A DNA stretch of 64,000 nt from Sulfitobacter guttiformis. Its GTDB lineage: Bacteria > Pseudomonadota > Alphaproteobacteria > Rhodobacterales > Rhodobacteraceae. The notes under the pieces were generated by a model. It ran no database searches. It saw only the letters and a list, made by a program, of their open reading frames with translations, and was not told the origin of the DNA. Position 1 is the first letter of the stretch; each line of letters opens with the position of its first letter. The position numbers were made by a program, and so were the translations under genes. The stretch spans positions 372,001-436,000 of the forward strand of contig NZ_RAQK01000002.1 in the NCBI RefSeq assembly GCF_003610455.1. Direction: 5' to 3'. Shown here one piece after another: positions 25,609 to 36,299 of the stretch.

Positions 25609-26481
25609 TCAGCCCATTTTTCGCAGACGCTGTATCAGGCTTGATGTATCCCAGCGGCCACCGCCAAGCTTTTGCACATCCTTGTAGAACTGATCGACCA
25701 GCGCGGTGAGCGGCAGGCTCGCTCCTGTTTCGTCTGCGGTGCCCAGACAGATGCCCAGATCCTTGCGCATCCAGTCAACGGCAAACCCGTGCTCGAACTT
25801 GTCGTCGAGCATCGTCTCGTAGCGATTGGCCATTTGCCAGCTTCCAGCGGCACCTTGTGAGATTACTTCAACCACAGCGCGGCCATCAAGACCGGCTTTT
25901 TCGGCAAAATGCAGCGCTTCGGAGAGGCCCTGTACCACACCGGCGATGGCAATCTGGTTACACATCTTGGTCATCTGACCCGCGCCGCTATCGCCGATCC
26001 GGCGGCAGATTTTGGAATAGACCTCCATCACAGGCAAAGCCACAGCAAATGACGCTTCGTCGCCGCCACACATGATCGAGAGTTGAGCGTTCTCCGCACC
26101 TGCCTGCCCGCCAGATATCGGTGCATCGATAAAGTTGATGCCGAGGTCCGCTGCGGCAGAGTGCAACTCCCGCGTGACTGCCGCGGACACGGTTGTGTGA
26201 TCGACAAACACTGCACCGGATGAAAGGCCTGCGAACGCACCATCCTCCCCCAAGCAGACAGACCGCAGATCATCGTCGTTGCCCACGCAGGACATGACGA
26301 ATTCAGCGCCCTCAACTGCTGCGCGCGGAGTCGCGGCATATCCACCGCCATAGGTTTCTGCCCATGCTTCTGCTTTGGCCTCTGTGCGGTTATACACTGT
26401 GACGTCATGACCTGCATTTTGCAGGTGACCCGCCATCGGCGCCCCCATGACGCCCAGACCCAAAAATGCCAGCTTTGCCAT
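25609..26481 (-). CDS. NAD(P)-dependent 3-hydroxyisobutyrate dehydrogenase-family oxidoreductase
   Basis: A 290-residue beta-hydroxyacid dehydrogenase. The Rossmann motif FLGLGVMGAPMAGHL starts at residue 6, the substrate-binding motif DAPISGGQAGAENAQLSIM is near 118, and the catalytic lysine lies in GAGQMTKMCNQ near 168. The family includes 3-hydroxyisobutyrate, tartronate semialdehyde and glyoxylate reductases. The precise substrate cannot be read here, although valine degradation is common in this lineage. The ATG at 26481 has AAGGAAA at 5-base spacing. A longer open frame to 26646 lacks support. It is divergent from the penicillin-acylase gene. Confidence 0.9.
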   Translation of the reverse strand: MAKLAFLGLGVMGAPMAGHLQNAGHDVTVYNRTEAKAEAWAETYGGGYAATPRAAVEGAEFVMSCVGNDDDLRSVCLGEDGAFAGLSSGAVFVDHTTVSAAVTRELHSAAADLGINFIDAPISGGQAGAENAQLSIMCGGDEASFAVALPVMEVYSKICRRIGDSGAGQMTKMCNQIAIAGVVQGLSEALHFAEKAGLDGRAVVEVISQGAAGSWQMANRYETMLDDKFEHGFAVDWMRKDLGICLGTADETGASLPLTALVDQFYKDVQKLGGGRWDTSSLIQRLRKMG

Positions 26482-26578
26482 TTGCTTTTCCTTGCTTTGA
26501 TGTTGCGCTATTGCTGCGATTGTATCTATCACCGCAAACCTTAGGGTCAAACGCGGTGCGAACGCAAAAGGATATAAG

Positions 26579-29047
26579 ATGGCTTTGGTTTTCCGCTGGC
26601 TGATACGGATCGCAGCGACCCTACTTGTTGTGGGCGTGGTGATCATCGCTATGGTATACTGGCTCGCCTCGCGGTCACTGCCCGATTACAATGCGCAGGT
26701 CGAGGTGCCAAACCTCGAGAACCCCGTTGAGATCGTGCGTGATAACGCCAATGTCCCTCACATTTTCGGCGAAAACGACGAGGATGTATTTTTTGGCCTC
26801 GGGTTTGCCCATGCGCAGGACCGGCTGTGGCAGATGACCACCATGCGGCGCACCGCGCAGGGCCGACTGTCAGAGGTGTTCGGTGCATCGACACTCGATG
26901 TGGACAAGCTGCTGCGCCGTTTTGATATCTACGCCCTCTCGGTTGCCTCCTTCGAGGCGCTGGATACGCCCACCCGAAATGCATTACGGGCCTATGCCGC
27001 CGGTGTGAATGCGCGTCTGGACCAGATCAATAGCGATGCTCTGGGGCGTGGTGCGCCGGAGATGTTTTTGTTCAACGCACCTATGGCCCCGTGGCGGCCC
27101 GCCGACAGTATTGCCATTGTCAAGCTGATGGGTCTTCAGTTGTCGGGCCATCTGGACGCAGAAGTAATCCGCGCGCGGACATCGCTTGCCCTGCCCGATC
27201 AGGACCGGTTGCGTGATATTTTGCCCGATGCACCGGGTGCCGGTGTTGCCGCCCTACCAGAATACGCAAGCCTGTTCCCCGAGATGCCTTTGTTTGCCGA
27301 AAACATTCCCTTTGCGCCACACCCGCTGTCGCCGTTTAAACGCACCGCTCTTGCGGGCGCATCAAATGCTTGGGCAGCCACGCCCGCGCGCTCTGCTTCG
27401 GGTGGGACCCTGCTGGCGAACGACCCGCATCTGGGGTTCACAGCGCCCTCGGTCTGGTATCTTGCGCGACTTGAGTTGCAAACAGGGGGCGTTATCGGTG
27501 CCACAATTCCCGGCATTCCTGTGATCCTCGCAGGGCGGTCCGCCGATCTGGGCTGGGGCCTTACTTCTTCGTATCTGGATGATCAGGACGTTTATGTTGA
27601 AGAGATAAACCCCGCCAACCGAGAGGAATATCGCACACCCGATGGTTTCAAACGCTTTCGCACCCGCGCCTCGATCATCAATGTGAAAGATCTTGATCCG
27701 GTCACACTCACCCTACGCTGGACAGATAATGGCCCCGTGCTGCCGGGAAGCCATTATAACCTCGCTGCCATCACACCTCCCGGTCACGTGGCGTCGGTCG
27801 CGTGGACTGTGCTGAGCCAGCGCGATACCACAATGCAGGCCGCAATGGAGCTGATGAGGGCCAAAACAGTTGCTGACGGGATTGGTGCGGCCGAAAAGTT
27901 TATTGCACCCTCGCAGAACCTCATTCTTGTAGACCGCGAGACCATCGCGATGAAAACCATTGGCGCCGCACCAAAACGCGACCCCGCACATCAAAGTCAG
28001 GGCCGTATGCCAAGCCCCGGCTGGATCGCCACCAACAGGTGGCAGGGAATGCTGCCCTACACATCCAACCCCGGATTTGTAGCGCCCGAAGGTGGCATTC
28101 TGGGCAATACAAACAACAAGATGATTTCACGAGCCTTTCCAAATCATATCTCATTTTTATGGGGTGATACCCAGCGCGTTCAACGCTGGCAGCGCCTGAT
28201 GCAAAGCCGTCAGGTCCATACCCGCGACAGCTTTATTGAAGGACAGCTCGATACTGTGAGTTTTACCGCGCGCTCGCTTTTGCCGCTCATCGGGGCGGAG
28301 CTATGGTTCACCGGAGAGGCGGCACCTGCGGGTACACCCGAGGCTTTGCGCCAACGCGCCCTTGCCCTGCTCGCAGGCTGGTCTGGTGAAATGAATGAAC
28401 ACCTGCCGGAGCCGTTGATTTACGCAACATGGCTGCGCGCCTTGCAAGAGCGTCTCATTCAAGACGAGCTTGGCCCGCTGGCAGGTGAATTTGATCACGT
28501 CGAACCGTTGTTCATCGAGAGGGTATTCCGCGATATACAGGGGGCATCCGCGTGGTGTGACGTATTTCAGTCAGCACCAATCGAAACCTGCGCAGATATG
28601 GCTCGCCTTGCACTTGACGATGCACTTCTAACAATTTCAAATACTTACGGGACCTCGCTCGAGTCTCTACGCTGGGGCGATGTGCATCAGGCAACCCACG
28701 ATCATCCTGTTTTGGGTAGTGTTCCTGTGCTGCGCTATTTCGTGAACATCCGTCAAAGCACTTCTGGCGGTGACAATACGCTGATGCGCGGTCGTACAAA
28801 AGGGACTGATCCAGACCCATTCCATAATGTCCACGGTGCAGGCTACCGTGGTGTGTATGATTTCGCCGATCCTGACAGCTCGGTCTTTGTTTCCTCCACA
28901 GGGCAATCAGGGCACTTCCTGTCACGTCACTATGACGATCTGGCACAGTTGTGGCGGCGCGGTGAATATATTCCCATGTCCCTCGATCAGGAACTCGCAA
29001 GGGCTGCCGCCGTTGGCGTTACGCGGCTGGTTCCAACTGCGCCATGA
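26579..29047 (+). CDS. Penicillin acylase family N-terminal-nucleophile hydrolase
   Basis: An 822-residue member of the penicillin amidase family (S45). An N-terminal membrane anchor or signal (about residues 10-33) directs it to the periplasm. The protein should self-cleave to alpha and beta chains, with the beta chain starting at Ser262 in GASNAW, the catalytic nucleophile. The PRxEHGVPHI-like segment near residue 45 reads [11 protein letters not shown]. Members cleave amides such as penicillins or acyl-homoserine lactones, so quorum quenching is a possible role (inference). It overlaps the RluE-type gene by 4 bases. AAAGGA precedes the start. Confidence 0.9.
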   Translation: MALVFRWLIRIAATLLVVGVVIIAMVYWLASRSLPDYNAQVEVPNLENPVEIVRDNANVPHIFGENDEDVFFGLGFAHAQDRLWQMTTMRRTAQGRLSEVFGASTLDVDKLLRRFDIYALSVASFEALDTPTRNALRAYAAGVNARLDQINSDALGRGAPEMFLFNAPMAPWRPADSIAIVKLMGLQLSGHLDAEVIRARTSLALPDQDRLRDILPDAPGAGVAALPEYASLFPEMPLFAENIPFAPHPLSPFKRTALAGASNAWAATPARSASGGTLLANDPHLGFTAPSVWYLARLELQTGGVIGATIPGIPVILAGRSADLGWGLTSSYLDDQDVYVEEINPANREEYRTPDGFKRFRTRASIINVKDLDPVTLTLRWTDNGPVLPGSHYNLAAITPPGHVASVAWTVLSQRDTTMQAAMELMRAKTVADGIGAAEKFIAPSQNLILVDRETIAMKTIGAAPKRDPAHQSQGRMPSPGWIATNRWQGMLPYTSNPGFVAPEGGILGNTNNKMISRAFPNHISFLWGDTQRVQRWQRLMQSRQVHTRDSFIEGQLDTVSFTARSLLPLIGAELWFTGEAAPAGTPEALRQRALALLAGWSGEMNEHLPEPLIYATWLRALQERLIQDELGPLAGEFDHVEPLFIERVFRDIQGASAWCDVFQSAPIETCADMARLALDDALLTISNTYGTSLESLRWGDVHQATHDHPVLGSVPVLRYFVNIRQSTSGGDNTLMRGRTKGTDPDPFHNVHGAGYRGVYDFADPDSSVFVSSTGQSGHFLSRHYDDLAQLWRRGEYIPMSLDQELARAAAVGVTRLVPTAP

Positions 29048-29613
29048 GCATCCCTCGCGTCATCATATTCAATAAGCCCTTCGGCGTCCTGTCACAGTTT
29101 ACCGACAAGGGAAGCGAGGGGTCAGCACGTCCAACGCTCTCCAGGTTTATCGACGAAAAGGGTTTTTATCCCGCAGGCCGCCTTGACCGTGACAGCGAGG
29201 GGTTGATGGTGCTGACGGACCATGGTCCGCTTCAGGCGCGGATCTCTAACCCGAAATACAAGCTGGAAAAAACCTACCTAGTGATGGTCGAGGGTACACC
29301 GAACGAACAAGCGCTCGAAGCACTAAGACGCGGTGTGACCCTCAAGGACGGTATCACCCGCCCAGCCCGCGTCGAAATCAGCGCGCCTCCAGAAGACCTT
29401 TGGGAGCGCGATCCGCCTGTCCGGTTCCGTAAATCCGTGCCTGACGCCTGGCTGTCAGTGACAATATCCGAAGGTCGTAACCGGCAGGTACGCCGCATGA
29501 CAGCCCATGTCGGACTGCCCACGCTGCGTCTCATCCGTCTCCAGGTCGGGAACTGGAACCTCAACCAGCTGCGTCCCGGCGCATGGCGATTTGCCTCCGC
29601 CGAAGGCGCATAA
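29044..29613 (+). CDS. rluE: 23S rRNA pseudouridine synthase (RluE/RsuA family)
   Basis: A 189-residue pseudouridine synthase without an S4 domain, a length and layout like RluE. The catalytic aspartate is Asp48 in [10 protein letters not shown], the N-terminal motif reads [11 protein letters not shown], and [10 protein letters not shown] lies near residue 142. E. coli RluE modifies U2457 of 23S rRNA, and the same target is inferred here. It starts 4 bases inside the upstream acylase gene, which implies translational coupling, although no functional link is evident. The stop codon is 14 bases from the convergent DUF2177 gene. Confidence 0.9.
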   Translation: MSIPRVIIFNKPFGVLSQFTDKGSEGSARPTLSRFIDEKGFYPAGRLDRDSEGLMVLTDHGPLQARISNPKYKLEKTYLVMVEGTPNEQALEALRRGVTLKDGITRPARVEISAPPEDLWERDPPVRFRKSVPDAWLSVTISEGRNRQVRRMTAHVGLPTLRLIRLQVGNWNLNQLRPGAWRFASAEGA

Positions 29614-29627
29614 TCCAAAGCTGGGTG

Positions 29628-30032
29628 TCAAACACCAATAGCCCGTGTCGCGGCTACGCCGATCGCAGCCGTAGCGCCAGTCACGAGCGTACCCCAAGTC
29701 AGATCCACCATCACAAGGGTCGGCGTCCAGTCCCGTAATATCGCGTAGTTGGTAAATTCGAATGTCCCATAGGACGCAGCGCCGATTAAAGCAGCAGATC
29801 CGAACACCCATAGCAGGGACTTATCTCCCTCAAGTGCCGGCCAGCCGACAAACCACATCACCACAAATATCAGGAAAGCATAGAACAGGAATGCCGGTAC
29901 GACACGAAAATCCTCGATCATTAAATGACCGATATCACGGGAAAAGATTGGCTTGATCAAATAGCTCAACCCGACAAAGTCAATGATCAGAAAGGCAACG
30001 AACGAAATAAGGTATACTATAGCGTAAGACAT
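29628..30032 (-). CDS. DUF2177 family membrane protein
   Basis: A 134-residue protein with four membrane helices. It contains the features typical of DUF2177, including FLIIDFVGLSYL near the N-terminus and GAASYGTFEFTNYAILRDW with the polar residues conserved in the family. Function is unknown. It lies 56 bases downstream of hflX in the same direction, so it could be at the tail of the hfq-hflX transcript. Confidence 0.88.
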   Translation of the reverse strand: MSYAIVYLISFVAFLIIDFVGLSYLIKPIFSRDIGHLMIEDFRVVPAFLFYAFLIFVVMWFVGWPALEGDKSLLWVFGSAALIGAASYGTFEFTNYAILRDWTPTLVMVDLTWGTLVTGATAAIGVAATRAIGV

Positions 30033-30088
30033 AGAAGGGCTCCGGAAAATGGCTTCCCGTTTCTATATGGCGCAGTCGGACGCGAAAT

Positions 30089-31387
30089 CTAGAGGCGCTG
30101 GTACGCGGCTTCCACTTCAGCAGACCAACGGACCACAACATCAAAGCCGTCGTCGGTCTGCGTCTCGCTTACCACAACATCCTGCGAAAAAAGCCAAGCG
30201 CGCTTGCGTCCTTCAGAAAATGCAAGGGAGAGCTCTGCCGTGCGCATAGCACCCTGAAGCGCATCCGCCACGGTCGTTTGCAGCAGGTCAAGCCCCTCAC
30301 CGGTGATTGAGGAAATCGCCAGAACATTCTCGTCGCGCAGCGCACGCTCACGCACCGCATCAGCGGCGGCTTCGGGCAGCAGGTCAAGCTTGTTCCAGAC
30401 CTCGAACATCCGCGTTTCGGATGGCACGCCAAGCGATGCAAGGATTTCACGCACATTGCGCGCCTGCTCGAAGGTTTCGGCATGGCTGATATCACGCACA
30501 TGCAGGATGATATCTGCGGCCAGCACTTCCTCCAGCGTAGCGCGAAAAGCCGCGACCAGCTCGGTGGGCAGTGCCGAGATGAAGCCAACAGTATCGCTCA
30601 GGATGATTTCCGGACCATCGAGCAATTCAAGACTGCGCATGGTGGGATCAAGAGTGGCAAAAAGCATGTCCTTGACTAGAACATCGGCACCGGTCAGCCG
30701 GTTGAACAACGTGGATTTACCTGCGTTCGTATAGCCGACAAGCGCCACAATCGGGTACGGAATCTTAGCCCGTGCTGCACGGTGTAACGCACGGGTCTTG
30801 ACCACTTTTTCCAACTGCCGCTTGAGGCGCACCAACTGGTCGTCAATGGCACGGCGGTCGGATTCTATCTGCGTCTCGCCGGGACCGCCAACAAAGCCAA
30901 GTCCACCGCGCTGCCGCTCAAGGTGGGTCCATGCCCGCACAAGGCGCGTGCGCTGGTAGTTGAGCGCCGCCATCTCGACCTGAAGGACCCCTTCACGGGT
31001 CGCAGCACGGTCGCTGAAAATTTCAAGAATTAAGCCTGTGCGATCAAGAAGTTTTACATCCCACGCTTTTTCGAGGTTACGCTGCTGCACCGGCGTGACG
31101 TGGCCATCAACCAATACCAGCTCTACCTCCTCGTCGTGGAGAATTTGTTTTAGTTCGGCAATCTTGCCTTTTCCGAACAGGTGACCGGCATTGAGGGTAC
31201 GCAGCGGCACGATATTGGCACCAATGACCTCAATGTTCGGCAATGCTTCGGCCAAGGCGACAGCCTCGGCCAAGGCAGGAACGGCCTCACGGCGGTCATT
31301 ATCGTTTTTGATGTCAGGATGCAGGACCCATGCACGCGTTTGCGCGGGGCCGTCCGTCTCGTCGATCTGGAACTCTGGCTTGCTCAA
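30089..31387 (-). CDS. hflX: GTPase HflX
   Basis: A 432-residue ribosome-associated GTPase. The N-terminal HflX domain (residues about 25-190, with the glycine-rich [16 protein letters not shown]) is followed by a G domain with G1 motif GYTNAGKST near residue 212, [10 protein letters not shown] and NKLD. HflX splits stalled or hibernating ribosomes under stress. The ATG overlaps the stop of hfq by 4 bases (31384-31387), the classic hfq-hflX arrangement. Length is normal and all G motifs are intact. Confidence 0.95.
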
Positions 31388-31623
31388 GAAGCGTCTTCGC
31401 CTTCATAAAGGCTGATGGGCTGGCTTGGCATAATCGTCGAAATCGCATGCTTGTACACAAGCTGGGACTGACCATCGCGGCGCAGCAAAACACAGAAATT
31501 ATCAAACCAGGTGATTACACCCTGAAGCTTGACCCCGTTAATCAGGAAAATCGTAACCGGTACTTTTGTCTTGCGTACATGGTTCAGGAACGCATCCTGG
31601 AGGTTCTGTCTGTCAGACGCCAT
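31384..31623 (-). CDS. hfq: RNA chaperone Hfq
   Basis: A 79-residue Hfq. The Sm1 motif covers the segment [19 protein letters not shown], and Sm2 is YKHAISTI with the usual YKHA. Hfq is a hexameric RNA-binding protein that pairs small RNAs with mRNAs. The C-terminal tail is short, as in other Alphaproteobacteria. I choose the ATG at 31623 (protein starting MASDRQ) since homologues begin there. An upstream ATG at 31638 would add five residues. It is upstream of hflX and downstream of trkH, so it may be transcribed together with potassium-uptake genes or from the 112-base gap. Confidence 0.95.
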
Positions 31624-31750
31624 AGTTTGATCTTTCATTTTTTTCTTATCATTAGCCGCGAACGGCTCGCTACGGCATGACTATGGAGGGGACGCCCAAA
31701 AGTTTCCACCCCCAAAATCAAGCAATTGCACAGGGCCGTTACGGGCCGTG

Positions 31751-33286
31751 TCAGCCACGCCACAGGTCGGGCGTCAACAACGCGATGATCGCCAGCATTT
31801 CAAGGCGTCCCAGAACCATCGCACCGGCAAGAATCGCCTTGGCTGGATCACTGAGCGCCATAAGTGTTATGGGCGATTGCCCACCGACTTCAGTGAGGGG
31901 CCCTGTTGTGGACAACATCGCGATCGACAGAACAAGCGCCTCGTCAAAAGTAACGCCCACCAAGGTCAGCGCCAGCGTGACAGCAGCAAATGAAAGGGCG
32001 AAAAGCATGAAGAAAATCCACGCGATAAAAGCACCACCGGATTGCAGCCGCCGCCCCGCGACACCTGCCCCCGACACCGAATTGGGGTGCACGAGTTGCT
32101 CCATCTCGCGCATGGCATTTCGGTAGAGCGCAAACACGCGCAACAGCTTTACCCCGCCAGCGGTTGTTGCAACACCGCCCCCCACAAGCGCCAGCCCCAT
32201 CAGGATAAGGCCGGGTGTGCGCAATCCAGACCAGTTCTGGGTCTCGGCCCAGTATTCTGAAACAAATCCGGTGGTCGACAGAAACGATAGTACCGTAAAC
32301 AGCGACCCCCAAAGCGCCACGATTCCGCCCAGAAACGTGTCATTCCCCCCCAGCTCGAATGCCCCCAAAAAGTGACGGGCAAACAGAACGAACGGAACTA
32401 AGGCGATAATCATAAGCCCGATACGGAATTCCGGATCCGTTCGCAGCCCCCCTTGCGAGGCCGTCATTGTGTCTGAGGAGAACGTTAGCCGTGACAGCGC
32501 AAAGAGCATGAAAAGAGCGAGTATCATTTCGCCGACAACGCCGACAGGTGCCCCGTCAATGGCCGGGCCCGCAGAAATACCCGAGGTGGCCATGACCGAC
32601 ATCGCACGGCACAGCGCTCCCAGCGCGCTTTGCCCTGAAAAGATCAGTAAAACCCAAAGCATGAGTGTCAGACCGGCATAAAGCGGGGTCAGAGTTTGGA
32701 CTGCACGCCAGATGCGCCGGTTTGGGTTAATGGGCGCATCATTATACAGGCCTGTCTCACGCCGGCCCGGTTCTGCCTGTGCTGTGACCTCGAAACCGCC
32801 AAGGTTGAGCGGTGCCAGAATGGCCACAGCTGCAACCCACATCAGCAGACCACCCATCCAGCCTACCTGCGCGCGCCAGAGATGAAGGGCAGGCCCAAGG
32901 CGTGCAGGGTCATCAAAAAGGGTAGCACCCGTCGTGGTAAGCGCGCTCAACATCTCGAAATAAGCGTTGTAGAACCGCGTCGTCGGCAAGGCTTCGACAA
33001 AGGGCACAGCGAAAAATACCGGCAAAAAAGCAAACGCACAAAACAGCGACATGAGTGGCCCCAGCGCTCCGTGTCGCGGCGCGCGGCCTGCATGTGCAAT
33101 CGCGATGAGCATAAAGACTACGCACCCGAGGAGGGCTGCATAGAAAAACGCCTGACTTGTGGCGTGCCGGTCGGCAACGGCGGCATAACCTGCGGGAACG
33201 AACATCGATACGGATGCCGTGCCAAACATCAACAAAAACAGTGGTAGCTGTAAAAGTCTGTCTAAAAGGGAGGGCTTGCGCAGCAC
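31751..33286 (-). CDS. trkH: Trk-type potassium uptake transmembrane protein TrkH
   Basis: A 511-residue membrane protein of the TrkH/KtrB superfamily. Four selectivity-filter repeats are visible: SALTTTGATLFD, MATSGISAG, LSTTGFVSEY and LSTTGPLTEVG, each supplying the filter glycine. It forms the K+ channel of a Trk system and needs the TrkA regulator. The TrkA gene lies directly upstream, with 13 bases between its stop and this start. Length is near the family norm. Confidence 0.92.
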   Translation of the reverse strand: MLRKPSLLDRLLQLPLFLLMFGTASVSMFVPAGYAAVADRHATSQAFFYAALLGCVVFMLIAIAHAGRAPRHGALGPLMSLFCAFAFLPVFFAVPFVEALPTTRFYNAYFEMLSALTTTGATLFDDPARLGPALHLWRAQVGWMGGLLMWVAAVAILAPLNLGGFEVTAQAEPGRRETGLYNDAPINPNRRIWRAVQTLTPLYAGLTLMLWVLLIFSGQSALGALCRAMSVMATSGISAGPAIDGAPVGVVGEMILALFMLFALSRLTFSSDTMTASQGGLRTDPEFRIGLMIIALVPFVLFARHFLGAFELGGNDTFLGGIVALWGSLFTVLSFLSTTGFVSEYWAETQNWSGLRTPGLILMGLALVGGGVATTAGGVKLLRVFALYRNAMREMEQLVHPNSVSGAGVAGRRLQSGGAFIAWIFFMLFALSFAAVTLALTLVGVTFDEALVLSIAMLSTTGPLTEVGGQSPITLMALSDPAKAILAGAMVLGRLEMLAIIALLTPDLWRG

Positions 33287-33299
33287 AAAAACCCCTTTT

Positions 33300-34676
33300 C
33301 TAGAAGAAATCGATCGAGACCTGCATCAGCTGCTCGAGCTGTGCGACGTCTTTGGTAAGAACAAACACTGCGATCACGTCCCCCTCCTCAATGCGGGTGT
33401 CGCCCATCGGGCGTATGATCTTGTTGCCCTTGCGTACAGCCCCCACAAGCGCGCCTTCGGGAAAGTCGATCTCGTGGATGCGCTTGCCAGTCATCGGCGA
33501 GGTAGACATAACCTCGGCCTCGATCACTTCGGCCTCGGCGTCCCCGATTGAATAGACCGAGCGCACCCGCCCATGGCGGATATGGCGCAAAATCGAGCTG
33601 ACAGTGGTCGAACGCGGATTGATATAAGCGTCGATGCCCAAGGGCTGCATCAACGGTACGAGCGTCGGGTCATTGATCAGCGCGATCACATAAGGACAGC
33701 CTTCGGCCTTGGCTCGCACGCAGGCCAGCATGTTGGTTTTGTCGTCGTCAGTCACCGCAAGCATCGCATCGGCGCGGTCAATACCCGCCTCTGCCAGCAG
33801 GGCGGCGTCAAGGCCGTCACCGTTGAGGACGATCGTACGCTCAAGCGCCTCGGCGGCACGCTCAGCATTCTGGCGGTTTTTCTCGATCACCTTTGTACGC
33901 ACGCGCTTTGTGCGCCGCTCCAGCGTGAGAGCAACCGACAGCCCTACATTGCCGCCGCCGACCAGCACAATACGGTCCTGCGTGCTTGTGGTCTTGCCGA
34001 AAATCTCCATAGAGCGTGAGATGTCGTCGCGGTGTACGAAGATATAGGCATCGTCGCCTGCAAAAAGCTGGTCTTTGGGCTGCGGCGCAAAAAGGGTGCC
34101 GTCACGGCGGATTCCCACCACCACAGCGCGCAGCGTCGAGAACAAGTCGCTAAGCTGCCGCAGTGGAGTCTTGAGCACCGGACAATCCTCATCGAGGTTT
34201 ATGCCTAACAGCTGCGCGTGGCCGTCCATAAACTGCTCTGTGTCAAAGGCGGCAGGTGCAGCAAGGCGTTGCAGCGCGGCTGCGGCCACCTCCCGCTCGG
34301 GGCTGATGACAACATCGATGGGCAGATGGTCACGGCGGTAGAGATCGGAGTAAATTGCATCAAGGTAGGACTGCGAGCGCAGGCGGGCAATTTTACGCTG
34401 GATGCCGAAAACCGAATGGGCCACCTGACAGGTCACCATGTTGACCTCGTCCGAATGGGTTGCGGCAATGATCATATCGGCATCGCGTGCACCGGCGCGG
34501 TCAAGGACGTCGGGATAACTCGCAAAGCCTGCAACACCCTGCACATCAAGCGTGTCGGTGGCACGGCGAATGAGGTCGGCGTTGCTGTCTACGACTGTGA
34601 CATCGTTGCGCTCTCCAGACAAATGGCGGGCAATTTGCCAACCGACCTGCCCTGCACCGCAAATAATGACTTTCAT
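33300..34676 (-). CDS. trkA: Trk system potassium uptake regulator TrkA
   Basis: A 458-residue cytoplasmic protein with two RCK_N/RCK_C units. The first NAD-binding motif is GAGQVGWQIARHL at the very N-terminus, and the second is GGGNVGLSVALTLE near residue 240. TrkA gates TrkH in response to nucleotide binding. It is separated from ntrX by 225 bases that contain no gene I can support. The order ntrX-trkA is conserved in Rhodobacter relatives and may tie potassium uptake to nitrogen or redox signalling. Confidence 0.95.
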   Translation of the reverse strand: MKVIICGAGQVGWQIARHLSGERNDVTVVDSNADLIRRATDTLDVQGVAGFASYPDVLDRAGARDADMIIAATHSDEVNMVTCQVAHSVFGIQRKIARLRSQSYLDAIYSDLYRRDHLPIDVVISPEREVAAAALQRLAAPAAFDTEQFMDGHAQLLGINLDEDCPVLKTPLRQLSDLFSTLRAVVVGIRRDGTLFAPQPKDQLFAGDDAYIFVHRDDISRSMEIFGKTTSTQDRIVLVGGGNVGLSVALTLERRTKRVRTKVIEKNRQNAERAAEALERTIVLNGDGLDAALLAEAGIDRADAMLAVTDDDKTNMLACVRAKAEGCPYVIALINDPTLVPLMQPLGIDAYINPRSTTVSSILRHIRHGRVRSVYSIGDAEAEVIEAEVMSTSPMTGKRIHEIDFPEGALVGAVRKGNKIIRPMGDTRIEEGDVIAVFVLTKDVAQLEQLMQVSIDFF

Positions 34677-34901
34677 CTAGAGAGGTTCTCCTGCTGCACC
34701 GGCAGTAAAAAGCGGATGCGGCGACGATGCCATGCCGCCCCGGCCACGAACCAAGGGATGTCAGAACCGACCTGCGGGGTCAATTCAATTGTCTTTTTCA
34801 GCAGGCAGGCACCGATGCAGATAAGTTTCGGCCACGACAGCACCGTGCGCAATTTTCGGGGTCAAGAGGCATTGCACCCTATTGGCCACTGCGCACGCCT
34901 C

Positions 34902-36299
34902 TCAATCGTCGTCGCCCTGCGCAATACGGGTGCCGGACTTTGCGGATGTGACTACGCCGAGGCTTTTGAGTTTGCGGTGTAGCGCAGACCGTTCCATGCC
35001 GACGAAATTGGCCGTGCGGCTGATATTGCCGCCAAAGCGGTTGATCTGGGTCAATAAATATTCCCGCTCGAATGCCTCGCGGGCCTCGCGCAACGGCAGG
35101 CTGGCCATGGCACCCGACAAAACAACGCGCCCCTCTTCTTCGCTGTGGTCCTCTTCACCGGGCAATTCGCGTGCCTCGATGGGCGCGGAACCCTCTCCGA
35201 GGATCAGCACACGTTCGACCAGATTTTTGAGCTGGCGAACATTGCCCGGCCAGACCATTGTTTGCATCAAGGCCTGCGCATCATCGCTGATCTCGCGCAG
35301 CGGCAGGCCTTGGCTGCTGTTGAACTCAAAGATGAAATGCGCCGCCAGAAGAGGGATATCCTCGCGCCGCTCCGCCAATGACGGCACCGCGATCGGTACG
35401 ACATTAAGGCGGTGATATAGCTCTTCGCGGAATGTTTCGGCCGCGATTTCGGCCGCGAGATCCTTGTTCGTGCTTGAAATTACGCGCAAATCCACTCGTA
35501 CTTTGTCATTTCCGCCGACACGGGTGAATTGCTGATCGACAAGCACGCGCAGTATTTTCGACTGCGTGCCCATGGGCATATCAGCAACTTCGTCGAAATA
35601 TACAACACCGCCATGCGCTTGCTCGAGCAGGCCCGGCTCGACACCGCGTTCGGTGCTTTCACGGCCAAACAGCACTTCTTCCATACGATCCGGCGCGACA
35701 CCGGCGCAATTGACAGTAACGAAGGGGGCAGACGCGCGGTTCGAATGGGTATGGATATAACGCGCCGCGACTTCCTTACCTGCACCGGCTGGACCGGTCA
35801 GCATCACCCGCCCATTGGATTTCGTCACCTTGTCCAGTTGGCCCACCATTGTGCGGAAGGCGCCGGAATTACCGATCATTTCAGCTGTGGTCGTATCGCG
35901 GCGTTTTAGTGTGAGGTTCTCGCGGCGCAGGCGGGAAGTCTCCATCGCACGGCGGATAACCACCATTAACTGGTCGATATTGAACGGCTTTTCGATGAAA
36001 TCATACGCGCCCTGCTTGATCGCGGCGACCGCGATTTCCACGTTGCCGTGACCCGAGATGATCACCACCGGCACATCAGGGTTATCACGCTTGACGGTCT
36101 TGAGAATGTCGATTCCGTCCATTTTGCTGTCTTTTAGCCAAATATCGAGGATCATAAGTGCAGGCGGCTCGGCGTTTACCGCAGCCATTGCATCATCCGA
36201 ATTGCCGGCCAGCCGTGTGGAAAAGCCCTCGTCCTTCAGAATGTCCGAGATCAGTTCGCGGATATCACGCTCGTCGTCCACAATCAGAATGTCACTCAT
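34902..36299 (-). CDS. ntrX: Nitrogen regulation response regulator NtrX (lacks GAFTGA)
   Basis: A 465-residue response regulator. The receiver domain carries phospho-acceptor Asp52. The AAA+ domain has Walker A GPAGAGKE at 169-176 and Walker B VVYFDEVAD near 233. A Fis-type DNA-binding helix is at the C-terminus (GGNISRTANFVGMERSALHRKL). The GAFTGA loop that contacts sigma-54 is absent: the corresponding segment reads GRESTERGVEPG at about 212-223. So it probably does not activate sigma-54 promoters in the standard way. The ATG at 36299 has a GGAG site and overlaps ntrY by 8 bases. Confidence 0.93.
   Translation of the reverse strand: MSDILIVDDERDIRELISDILKDEGFSTRLAGNSDDAMAAVNAEPPALMILDIWLKDSKMDGIDILKTVKRDNPDVPVVIISGHGNVEIAVAAIKQGAYDFIEKPFNIDQLMVVIRRAMETSRLRRENLTLKRRDTTTAEMIGNSGAFRTMVGQLDKVTKSNGRVMLTGPAGAGKEVAARYIHTHSNRASAPFVTVNCAGVAPDRMEEVLFGRESTERGVEPGLLEQAHGGVVYFDEVADMPMGTQSKILRVLVDQQFTRVGGNDKVRVDLRVISSTNKDLAAEIAAETFREELYHRLNVVPIAVPSLAERREDIPLLAAHFIFEFNSSQGLPLREISDDAQALMQTMVWPGNVRQLKNLVERVLILGEGSAPIEARELPGEEDHSEEEGRVVLSGAMASLPLREAREAFEREYLLTQINRFGGNISRTANFVGMERSALHRKLKSLGVVTSAKSGTRIAQGDDD

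Noticed and set aside
34677..34901. Short leader frame directly before trkA on the minus strand (about 18 codons, ending TAG next to the trkA ATG)
   Set aside because: There is no attenuator hairpin and no repeated regulatory codons, so chance is the simplest explanation.
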